A stretch of DNA of 64,000 bases from G965205525 sp965205525 (GTDB lineage Bacteria; Pseudomonadota; Gammaproteobacteria; JABABF01). Where the stretch lies: assembly GCA_965205525.1 (NCBI GenBank), contig OZ242171.1, positions 1,302,001-1,366,000 on the forward strand. Reading direction: 5' to 3'. The notes under the pieces were generated by a model. It worked only from the letters and a program-made list of their open reading frames with translations. It made no database searches and was not told where the DNA came from. Numbering within the stretch: position 1 is the first letter of the stretch; each line of letters starts with the position of its first letter. Position numbers and translations under genes: made by a program. Of the stretch, positions 7,888 through 16,357 are shown piece by piece.

Positions 7888-8259
7888 TTAAGAGCGGGCC
7901 GATTCCTTTCCCTCCCCAGAGGCGGTCTCCTCCTGCGGCGGCCACAGCTTCGCCGCTGCAGTGACCAGAGGATGCAGATCGCCCCGGGTGTGCATCTCGG
8001 TCACGATATCGCAGCCCCCCACCAGCTCCCCTTTCAGCCATAGCTGGGGAAAGGTCGGCCAGGCGGCATAGCCCGGCATCGCGGCACGGATCTCCGGGCT
8101 GTCTAGCACATTCACATAGGCAAAGCGCTCGCCGCATTCCATCAGCACATCCACCGTGCGGGCTGAAAAGCCGCAGCCGGGCATGTTGGGGGAGCCCTTC
8201 ATATACAGGAGAACGGGGTTCTCCCGTATCTGCTGTTCAATCACTTTCAAGATTTCCAT
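7888..8259 (-). CDS. grxD: Monothiol glutaredoxin, Grx4 type
   Basis: A 123-aa CGFS-type glutaredoxin that carries or delivers [2Fe-2S] clusters, usually with BolA proteins. Seen are LLYMKGSPNMPGCGFS (active Cys and the glutathione-contact Lys), the cis-Pro loop WPTFPQLW and the GGCDIV turn that binds glutathione. I start at the ATG at 8259 (MEILKVIEQQ), which matches the family N-terminus; the frame extends to 8286. A C-terminal tail rich in E, G and S is slightly longer than usual. It is convergent with bfr and divergent from argD. Confidence 0.93.
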   Translation of the reverse strand: MEILKVIEQQIRENPVLLYMKGSPNMPGCGFSARTVDVLMECGERFAYVNVLDSPEIRAAMPGYAAWPTFPQLWLKGELVGGCDIVTEMHTRGDLHPLVTAAAKLWPPQEETASGEGKESARS

Positions 8260-8296
8260 CGTATCCTCACTGCAATCGTCAGCCACTTCCGGCAGA

Positions 8297-8326
8297 GAAT
8301 GCGCTGCCGTTACGCAGAGCGTATTC
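8297..8326. promoter_or_regulatory. Inverted repeat in the grxD-argD divergent region
   Basis: GAATGCGCT (8297-8305) is mirrored by AGCGTATTC (8318-8326), eight of nine bases pairing across a 12-base gap. It lies between the two divergent genes, so it could be an operator for either. It does not match the E. coli ARG box closely. Confidence 0.3.
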
Positions 8327-8348
8327 TAACGACAAAACAGGCCGGTGC

Positions 8349-8354
8349 TACAAT
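8349..8354 (+). promoter_or_regulatory. Candidate -10 box of the argD-argF unit
   Basis: TACAAT is placed 62 bases before the argD ATG. The -35 region is poor. The start point near 8361 would place a stem-loop at the head of the transcript. Confidence 0.4.
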
Positions 8355-8367
8355 AGGGCGTTTTCCC

Positions 8368-8389
8368 GGGCAGCATTGGCTGCCCTTTT
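8368..8389 (+). terminator. Terminator-like stem-loop in the argD leader
   Basis: GGGCAG and CTGCCC pair around a six-base loop and are followed directly by TTTT. The structure lies between the candidate promoter and the argD ATG, so it would act inside the leader as an attenuator rather than at a gene end. No leader peptide rich in Arg codons was seen. Confidence 0.4.
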
Positions 8390-8416
8390 GCATTCACGGG
8401 AAGACAGACCCGCACA

Positions 8417-9619
8417 ATGGACAGATCGGAAGCATCCCTGATGGCGACCTATGCTCGCCTGCCGGTATCTTTCAGCCGGGGACAGGGGGCAGAGCTGTAC
8501 GACAGAGAGGACAATGCCTACTTAGATGCCCTCTCTGGAATCGCCGTGTGCGGACTGGGACACTCCCACCCGGCGGTGACCCAGGCCATCGTGAGCCAAG
8601 CCAAGCTGCTGCTGCACACCTCCAATCTCTATCACATTGAGCTGCAAGAGCAGCTGGCACGGCGTCTGCTTCAGGTCGGGGGCATGGAACGGGCCTTCTT
8701 CTGCAACTCCGGGGCAGAGGCCAACGAAGCGGCGATCAAGCTGGCACGGCTGCACGGCAGAAAGCGCGGCATCTCGCGCCCCCTGGTGGCAGTGATGGAA
8801 GGGGCCTTTCACGGTCGTACCCTGGCCACCCTCAGCGCCTCCGGCAACCGCCGCCTGCAAGCAGGCTTTGAGCCGCTGGCAGAGGGTTTTGTGCGTGCAC
8901 CCTTTGGCGACAGCGCGGCCTTGGAGGCCATCGCCGGGCGCAATCCCTCAGTGGCAGCAGTGCTGGTGGAGCCGGTGCAGGGGGAAGGGGGCGTGCGCAC
9001 GGCGCCGCCGGGATACCTGGCAGAGCTGCGCACCTTGTGCGATGAGCACGGCTGGCTCCTCATGCTGGATGAAGTGCAGACCGGCAATGGACGCTCGGGC
9101 GCGTATTTCGCCTGTCAGCGGGAAAAGGTCGCACCGGATGTAATCACCACCGCCAAGGGACTCGGCAACGGGATGCCCATCGGTGCCTGCCTGGCCCGGG
9201 GCGAGGCGGCGGCGCTTTTTCAGCCCGGCAGCCACGCCTCCACCTTCGGCGGCAATCCGCTGGCTTCAGCGGCGGCGTTGGCAGTGGTGAACACCATCAC
9301 CGAGGAAAACTTGGCCGCACGGGCGGCGGAGCTCGGCGCTTGGCTCTCGGAAACTTTCCGAGAGCAGGTCGGCGGCTTAGATGGCGTAGTGGAAGTGCGC
9401 GGCCCCGGCCTGATGCTGGGCATTGAGCTGGCTCGCCCCTGTGGCGTGCTGGTGCAGCGGGCACTGGAAAGGCGCCTGCTGATCAACGTGGCGGCAGAGC
9501 GGGTGGTGCGGCTGCTGCCGCCCTTGATTACAAGCGATGCAGAGGCAGAGAGACTGGCAGACATCGTCTGTGGGCTGATCGCGGACTTTGTTGCGGAGCC
9601 CGCCGGGGAGTCGATATGA
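8417..9619 (+). CDS. argD: Acetylornithine aminotransferase
   Basis: PLP-dependent class III aminotransferase that converts N-acetylglutamate semialdehyde to N-acetylornithine; related enzymes also serve in lysine synthesis. Seen are the N-terminal YDREDNAYLDALSGIAVCGLGH, the PLP-phosphate site NSGAEANEAAIKLAR, the cofactor Asp in LMLDEVQTG, the Schiff-base Lys in ITTAKGLGNGMP and STFGGNPLA. The 400-aa length is typical. The stop overlaps the argF start (ATGA), so the two are co-translated. Confidence 0.95.
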   Translation: MDRSEASLMATYARLPVSFSRGQGAELYDREDNAYLDALSGIAVCGLGHSHPAVTQAIVSQAKLLLHTSNLYHIELQEQLARRLLQVGGMERAFFCNSGAEANEAAIKLARLHGRKRGISRPLVAVMEGAFHGRTLATLSASGNRRLQAGFEPLAEGFVRAPFGDSAALEAIAGRNPSVAAVLVEPVQGEGGVRTAPPGYLAELRTLCDEHGWLLMLDEVQTGNGRSGAYFACQREKVAPDVITTAKGLGNGMPIGACLARGEAAALFQPGSHASTFGGNPLASAAALAVVNTITEENLAARAAELGAWLSETFREQVGGLDGVVEVRGPGLMLGIELARPCGVLVQRALERRLLINVAAERVVRLLPPLITSDAEAERLADIVCGLIADFVAEPAGESI

Positions 9620-10518
9620 AACCGCGGCACTTTCTGACTCTGCTAGACGCTTCCCCGGAAGAACTGAGGGGGATCCTCAGTCGCGCCCGGGAGATGAAAG
9701 CGGACTGGCGCAAGGGGGTGCGCCCAAAGCCGCTGGCAGGGCGCATCCTGGCCCTTCTGTTTGAGAAGCCCTCCACCCGCACGCGCCTGTCCTTTGAAAC
9801 GGGCATGCTGCACCTGGGAGGAAACGCCCTGTTCCTCTCCGCATCGGAACTGCAGGTGGGGCGGGGAGAGAGCCCGGAGGACACGGCCAGAGTGCTCTCC
9901 CGCATGGCGGATGCAGCGGTGCTGCGCACTATTGATCACTCTTTTCTGGAGCGTTTTGCGGCGGCGGCCTCGGTGCCAGTCATCAATGGCCTGACCGAAC
10001 AGGCCCACCCCTGCCAGCTGCTAGCAGACATACAGACCTACGAAGAGCGCCGGGGCGATATCCAAGGGCGCACTGTGGCCTGGCTCGGGGACGGTAACAA
10101 CGTGTGCCGCTCCTACATGGACGCGGCCCGCCAATTCGGCTTTGAGCTGCGCATCGCCTGTCCCGAGGGCCATGCGCCGGAAATCACGGCACAAAGCGGC
10201 TCGGTGCACTATGTGCCGGACCCCAATGAGGCCGTGGCGGGGGCCCATCTGCTGGTAACCGATGTATGGACTTCTATGGGCCAGGAGAAAAAACGCCCGG
10301 ACCGGCAGAAAGTCTTTGCCGGATACCAGCTGAATCGGGCACTGCTGGAGCGAGCGGCACCGAATGCACTGTACCTGCACTGCCTGCCCGCCTACCGGGG
10401 GCAGGAAATCAGCGCCGAGTTGCTAGATGCGCCGGATACAGCGATCTGGGATGCGGCGGAGAATCGCCTGCACGCCCAGAAGGCGCTGCTGACATTCCTG
10501 CTAGGAGATGGAGCATGA
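9616..10518 (+). CDS. argF: Ornithine carbamoyltransferase
   Basis: A 300-aa enzyme that makes citrulline from ornithine and carbamoyl phosphate. The carbamoyl-phosphate site FEKPSTRTRLSFE, the second-domain EQAHPCQLLAD, the ornithine loop DVWTSMGQE and the catalytic HCLPAYRGQE are all intact. Together with argD and argG it supplies three late arginine steps in this window. It overlaps argD by four bases at its start and the ABC ATPase gene by four bases at its end. Confidence 0.96.
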   Translation: MKPRHFLTLLDASPEELRGILSRAREMKADWRKGVRPKPLAGRILALLFEKPSTRTRLSFETGMLHLGGNALFLSASELQVGRGESPEDTARVLSRMADAAVLRTIDHSFLERFAAAASVPVINGLTEQAHPCQLLADIQTYEERRGDIQGRTVAWLGDGNNVCRSYMDAARQFGFELRIACPEGHAPEITAQSGSVHYVPDPNEAVAGAHLLVTDVWTSMGQEKKRPDRQKVFAGYQLNRALLERAAPNALYLHCLPAYRGQEISAELLDAPDTAIWDAAENRLHAQKALLTFLLGDGA

Positions 10519-11585
10519 GCGCACTCCTTGCGGTGCAGGGCATTGAATGCCGCTACGGCGGCGACACCGCGGTAGAGGCCCTCTCCTTCACCATTGACGA
10601 GGGGGAGCTGTGCTGTCTCATCGGGCCGAGCGGCTGCGGCAAAACCACCGTGCTGCGCGCCATCGCCGGCTTTGAGCCGCTGCACGCGGGCAGTATCTCC
10701 TTTGCCGGACGAATCCTCTCGGCCCCGGGTCGGCGGGTGCCCCCGGAAGAGCGGGAGATCGGCTTGGTGTTCCAAGACTACGCGCTATTCCCGCACATGA
10801 CGGTGCGCGCCAATGTCGGTTTTGGTCTGCATCGGCAGCCGCCGTCAGAGCGGCGGCGGGCGGTGGATGAGCTGCTGGAACTGGTACGCCTGCAAGGTGA
10901 GGCAAAGCGCTATCCGCACGAGCTATCCGGCGGGCAGCAGCAGCGCACGGCCCTGGCGCGAGCGCTGGCTACCCGGCCCCGTCTGCTGCTTTTAGATGAA
11001 CCTTTCTCCAATTTGGACGCGGGGCTCCGCCGGGCGCTGAACCTGGAGCTGAAGGAATGGCTGGAGACGCGTCGCACCGCCGCCCTCCTGGTCACCCACG
11101 ATCAGGAGGAATCCTTCGCCTTTGCCGAGCGCATGGGACTCCTGCGGGGGGGCAAGCTGCAGCAGTGGGACACCGCCTACAACCTCTACCACCGGCCGCA
11201 GAACCGCTTTGTCGCCCGCTTTATCGGCCAGGGATGTTTTCTGCCCGGCTTAGTCGGAGAGGATGGCCGGGTAGAGACCGAGCTCGGGCGTTTTCCAGTG
11301 GGAAATCATGCTCCGGGGGCGGAGGTGGAGGTGCTGGTGCGCCCGGATGACATCCTCCACGACCGAGAAGGCCAGCTGGCCTGCCGAGTGGCAGAGCGGC
11401 TCTTCTCCGGCGACCGCATGCTCTACACCCTGCGTCTGCCAAGCGGTGCTGAAATCCGAGCCCTTATGCCGAGCCACCTGGATTTTCCGGTGGGAGAGAA
11501 AATCGGCATCCGCCCAGATTTGGAACACCTCATCGCATTCCCCCGGGACATCACCGCAAGGCAGAGCGCACTGGCTGAGGGATAA
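10515..11585 (+). CDS. ABC transporter ATP-binding protein (Fbp/Pot/CysA type)
   Basis: A 356-aa ATPase of the importer class with a regulatory C-terminal TOBE-like region. Walker A GPSGCGKTT, Q-loop VFQDYALFPHMTV, signature LSGGQQQRTALARAL, Walker B LLLLDEPFSNLD and switch His VTHDQEES are intact. The order and length resemble FbpC, PotA and CysA, which energise iron(III), polyamine or sulfate uptake. The start ATG overlaps the argF stop, so it is coupled to arginine genes. No permease or binding-protein gene accompanies it, so the substrate is open. Confidence 0.88.
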   Translation: MSALLAVQGIECRYGGDTAVEALSFTIDEGELCCLIGPSGCGKTTVLRAIAGFEPLHAGSISFAGRILSAPGRRVPPEEREIGLVFQDYALFPHMTVRANVGFGLHRQPPSERRRAVDELLELVRLQGEAKRYPHELSGGQQQRTALARALATRPRLLLLDEPFSNLDAGLRRALNLELKEWLETRRTAALLVTHDQEESFAFAERMGLLRGGKLQQWDTAYNLYHRPQNRFVARFIGQGCFLPGLVGEDGRVETELGRFPVGNHAPGAEVEVLVRPDDILHDREGQLACRVAERLFSGDRMLYTLRLPSGAEIRALMPSHLDFPVGEKIGIRPDLEHLIAFPRDITARQSALAEG

Positions 11586-11627
11586 GCCGAGGGCCGGGCA
11601 TCTCGTCTATAGCCATTGCCGTCTTCC

Positions 11628-12212
11628 CTACCCCTCCAGCAGACGGCGCACCGGTGCAAAAGAGCGGCGGTGCACCGGGCTGGGACCCAAGCGGGCGAGA
11701 GCCTCTAAGTGATCTCTGGTGGGATAGCCCTTGTGCCGCTCTAAGCCGTAGCCGGGGAAACGATGGGCCAGATCCCGCATATCCTCATCGCGACACTCCT
11801 TGGCGATGATAGATGCCGCGCTGATGCAGGGCTCTGTGTCGTCGCCCCCGGGAATGGGGGTCACGGGCAGGCCCGGCGCCGGGTCATGAAGGCCATCCAC
11901 CAGCACCCGGCAGGGGGGCGGCTGCAGCTGGTGAATAGCCCGGCGCATAGCCAGCAGGCTGGCCTGCAATATGTTGATGTCATCAATCTCCTGCACACTG
12001 GCGCGACCGATGGCCCAGGCCAGCGCACGGCTGCAGATCTGCCGGGCCAGCTCGGCCCGGCGCTTGGGGGACAGCCGCTTGGAGTCCCTGAGACCCTCAA
12101 TCGGACGTGCGGGGTCCAAGATAACCGCCGCCGCCACGACATCCCCGGCCAGGGGGCCGCGCCCCACCTCATCCACACCGGCGATGCGGGCCGCCAGTTC
12201 AGTCGACGGCAC
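11628..12212 (-). CDS. rnhB: Ribonuclease HII
   Basis: A 194-aa endonuclease that cuts RNA in RNA-DNA hybrids, including single ribonucleotides in DNA. The catalytic D and E are in GVDEVGRGPLAGDVVAAAV, later acidic residues in RVLVDG, and the conserved block is ISAASIIAKECRDEDM. The C-terminal YGLERHKGYPTRDHLEAL is typical. I start at the GTG at 12212 (PSTELAARIAGVDE), which overlaps lpxB by 14 bases and matches family length. The frame extends further into lpxB but without conservation. It is the last gene of the supercluster. Confidence 0.93.
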   Translation of the reverse strand: MPSTELAARIAGVDEVGRGPLAGDVVAAAVILDPARPIEGLRDSKRLSPKRRAELARQICSRALAWAIGRASVQEIDDINILQASLLAMRRAIHQLQPPPCRVLVDGLHDPAPGLPVTPIPGGDDTEPCISAASIIAKECRDEDMRDLAHRFPGYGLERHKGYPTRDHLEALARLGPSPVHRRSFAPVRRLLEG

Positions 12213-13383
12213 GATCGGACTGCGGAAGACTCTGTGACAAGAGCGGCGTGAGGGCGGCAACAGCCCGAGCGGCAGTATCGCCGGGCAGCTCTTCGCGCAA
12301 CTTGCCGAACTCGGTGCGCAGCTGGGCAGCCCGCTCCTTCTCCAGCAGCCCCAGGAGAGCCTCTCCCAAGGCCGCAGGGGTCGCCGCTCCCTGCAGAAAC
12401 TCCGGCACCAGCTCCCGCCCGGCAAGGAGATTGGGCAATGACACCCAGGGGATGTGCAGCAGGGGGCGCACAATTGCATGGGTGAGGAAATCCATCCGAT
12501 AGGCGACCGCCATGGGGCACCCTAGGAGCATAGCTTCAAGGGTTACGGTGCCGGAAGCCAGAAGTGCCGCATCGGCTGCCGCCAGGGCTGTATTCGCCTG
12601 TCCCTGCAGCAGCCGCACCGTCGGCCCCTCCTCTCCCCGAAGATCCCGGGGCAACTCCCGCAGCAGTCCCTGCAGCCAATCGTGGGCGGGCAGATTGGCC
12701 GCCGGCAGCACGAAATGCAGCTGTGGGCAGCGCTTTTGGCACCAGGCCGCAGCACGCAGAAAAAGGAGGGCATGGCGTCGCACTTCGCCGGCGCGACTGC
12801 CCGGCAGCAGTGCGATGAGGGGGCCACTCTCCGGCAGCCCCAGCGCCCGGCGCGCCGGAGCGAGGGAAGCAGGGGGCTGCAGCTGCTCCGCCAGAGGGTG
12901 GCCGATACAGCTCACGGCAACCCCATGCTCTCGGTAAAACTTCGCCTCAAAGGGAAACAGGGTGAGCATTTGGTCCACGGCGCGGGCGATGCCCCGCACT
13001 CGACCCCGCCGCCAAGCCCACACGGAAGGGCTGACACAATGGGCAGTGGGAATGCCCCGGGCCCGCAGGCGCGCTGCCAGACCGAGGTTGAAGTCCGGTG
13101 AATCTATGCCGAGGAAAAGAGCGGGCTTCTCGGAGAGAAAATGCTGCAGCAAGCGACGGCGCAGGGCCAGCAGCTGGGGCAGCCGCCGCAGCGGCTCCAG
13201 CAGGCCCATGACCGAAAGCTGCTCCATCGGTGCCAAGCTATGAAACCCCGCCGCCTGCATGCACGGGCCGCCGATACCGGTGCAGTGCAGACCTGGATAC
13301 TTCTCGCGCAGGGCACTCTGCAGTGCTGCGCCTAAGCGATCCCCGGAGGGCTCACCGGCCACCATGCCAATTCGCACCGCCAA
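12199..13383 (-). CDS. lpxB: Lipid-A-disaccharide synthase
   Basis: A GT19 glycosyltransferase on the inner face of the inner membrane that joins lipid X and UDP-diacylglucosamine. Seen are VAGEPSGDRLGAAL at the N-terminus, the central GIDSPDFNL, CVSPSVWAWRRGR, LFPFEAKFY, ALLPGSRAGEV and the sugar-nucleotide site ASGTVTLEAMLLGCPMAV. It has 394 aa. The start is a TTG at 13383; a GTG two codons on is an alternative. It follows lpxA after a 56-base gap and overlaps rnhB. Confidence 0.94.
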   Translation of the reverse strand: MAVRIGMVAGEPSGDRLGAALQSALREKYPGLHCTGIGGPCMQAAGFHSLAPMEQLSVMGLLEPLRRLPQLLALRRRLLQHFLSEKPALFLGIDSPDFNLGLAARLRARGIPTAHCVSPSVWAWRRGRVRGIARAVDQMLTLFPFEAKFYREHGVAVSCIGHPLAEQLQPPASLAPARRALGLPESGPLIALLPGSRAGEVRRHALLFLRAAAWCQKRCPQLHFVLPAANLPAHDWLQGLLRELPRDLRGEEGPTVRLLQGQANTALAAADAALLASGTVTLEAMLLGCPMAVAYRMDFLTHAIVRPLLHIPWVSLPNLLAGRELVPEFLQGAATPAALGEALLGLLEKERAAQLRTEFGKLREELPGDTAARAVAALTPLLSQSLPQSDRAVD

Positions 13384-13439
13384 ACCTGCCCTGCTGCTCT
13401 TTGCTACAGCCAGGTGACCGCTGTCGCCGGCCGCTGGGT

Positions 13440-14228
13440 TCAGCCCCGAACGATGCCGCGGGCGGAACTCGCGGCTACGACTACGGAGCTGATAAACCGC
13501 TGCACAGCATCATCGGGGTTTTCAAGCGCGTGCAGCTGTTCCAACGCCTCTTTTACGGTCAGCCCTTTCTGGTAGAGGATGGCATAGGCATCCTTCAAGC
13601 TGCGGATGCTATCTTCGCTGAAATCGTGCCGCTTGAGCCCCACGATGTTGATTCCCTTCGGCACCGCCGGATGCCCTTTCACACAGACGAAAGCAGGCAC
13701 ATCCATGCCGATGACACTGGCCTTGGCGGAGAAGCTGTGGGCACCCATGTGACACCACTGGTGCACCAGGGTATACCCCCCCAAGTTGGCGCAATCATCC
13801 ACTAGGACATGGCCGGCTAAAGAGGCGTTGTTTGCCATGATGACCCGATTCCCGATCTGGCAGTCATGGGCGATATGCACATAGGGCATGAGCAGGTTGT
13901 CGTCTCCCACCCGGGTGACGCCGCCGCCCTGCACCGTGCCCCGATGGAGGGTGACCCCCTCCCGAATGGTATTGCGAGCGCCGATTTCCAAGCGGGTCGG
14001 CTCACCTTGGTATTTCAGGTCAGGGGAAGCCTCGCCCACCACTGCGAAGGGAAAGATGCGCGTGCCAGCACCGATTCGTGTAGGGCCGGACAGCACTGCG
14101 TGGGAGCCGACAATTACGGAAGGCCCCAGTTCCACATCCGCGCCGATAACAGTGAAGGGGCCCACCTCTGCATCATCGGCCAGCCGCGCCTCGGGACTGA
14201 CAAGGGCCTGGGGATGGACACGAGACAT
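13440..14228 (-). CDS. lpxA: UDP-N-acetylglucosamine acyltransferase
   Basis: First enzyme of lipid A synthesis, transferring an R-3-hydroxyacyl chain from ACP to UDP-GlcNAc. The left-handed beta-helix hexapeptide repeats run through the N-terminal two thirds (for example IGAGTRIFPFAVVGE). The catalytic His lies in YVHIAHDCQIGN, and GYTLVHQWCHMGAHSFS and the helical C-terminal domain are present. It has 262 aa, the E. coli length. The ATG at 14228 (MSRVHPQALV) is the family start. It lies 20 bases downstream of fabZ. Confidence 0.95.
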   Translation of the reverse strand: MSRVHPQALVSPEARLADDAEVGPFTVIGADVELGPSVIVGSHAVLSGPTRIGAGTRIFPFAVVGEASPDLKYQGEPTRLEIGARNTIREGVTLHRGTVQGGGVTRVGDDNLLMPYVHIAHDCQIGNRVIMANNASLAGHVLVDDCANLGGYTLVHQWCHMGAHSFSAKASVIGMDVPAFVCVKGHPAVPKGINIVGLKRHDFSEDSIRSLKDAYAILYQKGLTVKEALEQLHALENPDDAVQRFISSVVVAASSARGIVRG

Positions 14229-14248
14229 GGAGAACTGTGCAGCAGCCG

Positions 14249-14689
14249 TTATCCCTGCCGATAGACACAGAAGATGATACCCGAGCAGGCGATCTCCCCG
14301 TCCACTTTGGCACAACATTCAAAACGCGCCATGCTGCGCTTGGAATAGAGCAGGGTAGAGTGCAAATCCACGCGGTCTCCGGGCTGCAGCATGCGGCGAA
14401 AGCGGAATTCATCCAAGCCGGTCAAGTAGTACAGTATGCCCTCAGAAGGTTTTATTCCCAGCGTCTTGAAACCGAGAATCGCAGAAGCCTGGGCCATTGC
14501 CTCCACCGCAAGCACACCGGGGAAAACCGGGTGACCGGGGAAATGTCCTTGGAACAGACCTTCGTTGATAGTAAGGTTCTTGATGGCGACAATATTCTCG
14601 CCTGGCCTAAGCTCCAGCACCCGATCCACCAGCAGAAAAGGATAGCGATGGGGGAGGTATTCTTGGATTTCTTTAATGCCCATTATCAT
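14249..14689 (-). CDS. fabZ: 3-hydroxyacyl-ACP dehydratase
   Basis: Hot-dog-fold dehydratase of type II fatty acid synthesis. The block LPHRYPFLLVDRVLEL and the active-site segment GHFPGHPVFPGVLAVEAMAQA (catalytic His and Glu) are intact. Two close ATGs are possible (14689 and 14683). GAGAGG stands ten bases before the first, giving 146 aa. It overlaps the 3' end of lpxD by 17 bases. Sitting between lpxD and lpxA, it shares hydroxyacyl-ACP as a branch point between membrane lipid and lipid A. Confidence 0.95.
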   Translation of the reverse strand: MIMGIKEIQEYLPHRYPFLLVDRVLELRPGENIVAIKNLTINEGLFQGHFPGHPVFPGVLAVEAMAQASAILGFKTLGIKPSEGILYYLTGLDEFRFRRMLQPGDRVDLHSTLLYSKRSMARFECCAKVDGEIACSGIIFCVYRQG

Positions 14690-15737
14690 TTTTTTTCGCC
14701 CTCTCATCAGGGGATGACTTTTCGAGCCGGGCGACACGCCTGAACAGCGCATCCAGCTCGCGCAAGCGCAGCGCATTGCGCCGCCATTGCGTCGCCGGCT
14801 CTGGCATCACGGTGGAAGCGTACACCCCCGGCGCGGTGATGCTGCGGCTGACGAAAGTTCTGGCCAACAGGGTCACGTCGTCGGCAACCCGCAGCTGGTT
14901 AGCAATTCCTACAGCACCGCCGATGCGACAGCGAGCCCCTACCTCGGCCCCTCCAGCAATGCCCGTGCAGCCTGCGATAGCTGTATGCTCACCGATACGG
15001 GCATTATGCGCGATGTGCACTTGGTTGTCTATTCGGCACCCCCTGCCGATGCAGGTGTCGCCAAGTGCGCCCCGATCAATGGAGGTATTGGCGCCGATCT
15101 CCGTATCGTCGCCGATGCAAACGCCGCCTAACTGGGCGATGCGCTCCCACTTCTTTCCATCCCAGGCATTGCCGAAACCGGCGGCACCGATCACGGCACC
15201 GCTGTGCAGGATGACCCGGCTGCCCAAGGTCACGTTCCGGACCAAAGTCACGTTGGCATGGAGAATACAGTTTTCGCCCAAGGCACTGCCCCAGCCCACC
15301 ACCACTCCGGGACCTAAGCGGGTGCCGTCCCCGATGCGGACTTCTCTTTCCAAGTGGCAGTGGGGGCCGATGCTGATGTCCTCCCCCAGCTGAACCCCCT
15401 CCTCCACCGTGGCGCTCGGATGCACCCCGGGATGCTGCGTGCTCTCTCTGCCCTGCTCAAAAATCTGGGACACCTTGGCATAGGCGAGATAGGGGTCCGC
15501 CGCCACCAGGCATGGGACAGGGCAGCCCTCGGCATCCTCTGCTTTAAGAATCACGGCAGCCGCTTTGGTATCTGCAAGGCACTTCCGGTATTTGGGGTCC
15601 GCTAAGAAACTGAGTTCACCGGCACCTGCTCGATTAAGCCGAGCCAAGCCCGAGATACTGGTCTTAGCATCTCCTCGCAACTCAGCACCGAGGAACCCTG
15701 CCAGCTCGCCCAGGTGCAAGGGAGGAGAAAATGCCAT
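14673..15737 (-). CDS. lpxD: UDP-3-O-acylglucosamine N-acyltransferase
   Basis: Third step of lipid A synthesis, adding the N-linked hydroxyacyl chain. The N-terminal uridine-binding domain (residues 1-100; LSFLADPKYRKCLADT) is followed by left-handed beta-helix repeats with the catalytic His region NQVHIAHNARIGEHTAIAG. The C-terminal helix contains the common WRRNALRLRELDALFRRV. At 354 aa it has normal length. It begins ten bases after skp and overlaps fabZ. Confidence 0.95.
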   Translation of the reverse strand: MAFSPPLHLGELAGFLGAELRGDAKTSISGLARLNRAGAGELSFLADPKYRKCLADTKAAAVILKAEDAEGCPVPCLVAADPYLAYAKVSQIFEQGRESTQHPGVHPSATVEEGVQLGEDISIGPHCHLEREVRIGDGTRLGPGVVVGWGSALGENCILHANVTLVRNVTLGSRVILHSGAVIGAAGFGNAWDGKKWERIAQLGGVCIGDDTEIGANTSIDRGALGDTCIGRGCRIDNQVHIAHNARIGEHTAIAGCTGIAGGAEVGARCRIGGAVGIANQLRVADDVTLLARTFVSRSITAPGVYASTVMPEPATQWRRNALRLRELDALFRRVARLEKSSPDERAKKNDNGH

Positions 15738-15747
15738 CGGCTTCTGC

Positions 15748-16287
15748 CTACTTCTTCTTGCTGCGACGGTTCAAGGCATCGGTCAACTTGGAGGTCAGGT
15801 CAAAGTCGCTATCCGAATACAGCACGATGGGCGCCTGGGGCATTTGCTGCAGCAAAATGCCGATCTTCTCCTCTTTAATAAGATCGTCCAGCTCTTCTTT
15901 CACAAAGGGCGAGAACTCCTCGCCCAGCTCCTTGTTCAAGGCCTCCTCTAGGCTCTGCAGCTGCTTGACCTCGTGCTCAATATCCGCGGAGATGGAATTG
16001 ACCTTGCGCTGCACTTCCTTTTTCTGCTCATCGCTCATCATGGTTTCATCACGGCGCAATTTTTCCACGTGCTCCTTGCCCTCTTCCTGCAAGCTGTCTA
16101 ATCGTTTCTTGTGGGATACGTAATCTTCGCTCTTGCGCAGATCTCGGCGGCGCTTTTCTGCCACGCGGGTGGTATAGATGGCCCGCTCCAAGTTTACAAC
16201 CGCGATGCGCTCTTCGTCGTCGGCAGCCGCCTCGGGCAAGGGCAGCAGGAGGGCTGCTGCGATCAAGATGGATGCAAGTATTTTCAT
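15748..16287 (-). CDS. skp: OmpH/Skp-family periplasmic chaperone
   Basis: A 179-aa periplasmic holdase for unfolded outer-membrane proteins. A signal peptide (residues 1-22, ending PEAAA) is followed by RIAVVNLERA, then a long charged coiled-coil (about residues 40-150) typical of the Skp tentacles, and a C-terminal strand ending DLTSKLTDALNRR. Its place between bamA and lpxD is classical and supports the assignment despite low sequence conservation in this family. Confidence 0.9.
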   Translation of the reverse strand: MKILASILIAAALLLPLPEAAADDEERIAVVNLERAIYTTRVAEKRRRDLRKSEDYVSHKKRLDSLQEEGKEHVEKLRRDETMMSDEQKKEVQRKVNSISADIEHEVKQLQSLEEALNKELGEEFSPFVKEELDDLIKEEKIGILLQQMPQAPIVLYSDSDFDLTSKLTDALNRRSKKK

Positions 16288-16312
16288 GGGATTGCTCTCT
16301 CAAATAAAAAAT

Positions 16313-16322
16313 GAAACGTTTC
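16313..16322. promoter_or_regulatory. GAAACGTTTC palindrome in the bamA-skp gap
   Basis: A ten-base palindrome inside TGAAACGTTTCCA, the shape of LacI/PurR-family operators, lies 26 bases upstream of skp. On the minus strand a T-rich stretch follows it. It could be an operator for an internal promoter or chance. The rest of the 70-base gap shows nothing else. Confidence 0.2.
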
Positions 16323-16357
16323 CACGTCTGTAAGCCGAGGTCGCTTGCAAAAGCAAA

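Noticed and set aside
8297..8326. ArgR box for argD
   Set aside because: The inverted repeat lacks the AT-rich core of the ARG box, so it is listed only as an unassigned inverted repeat.
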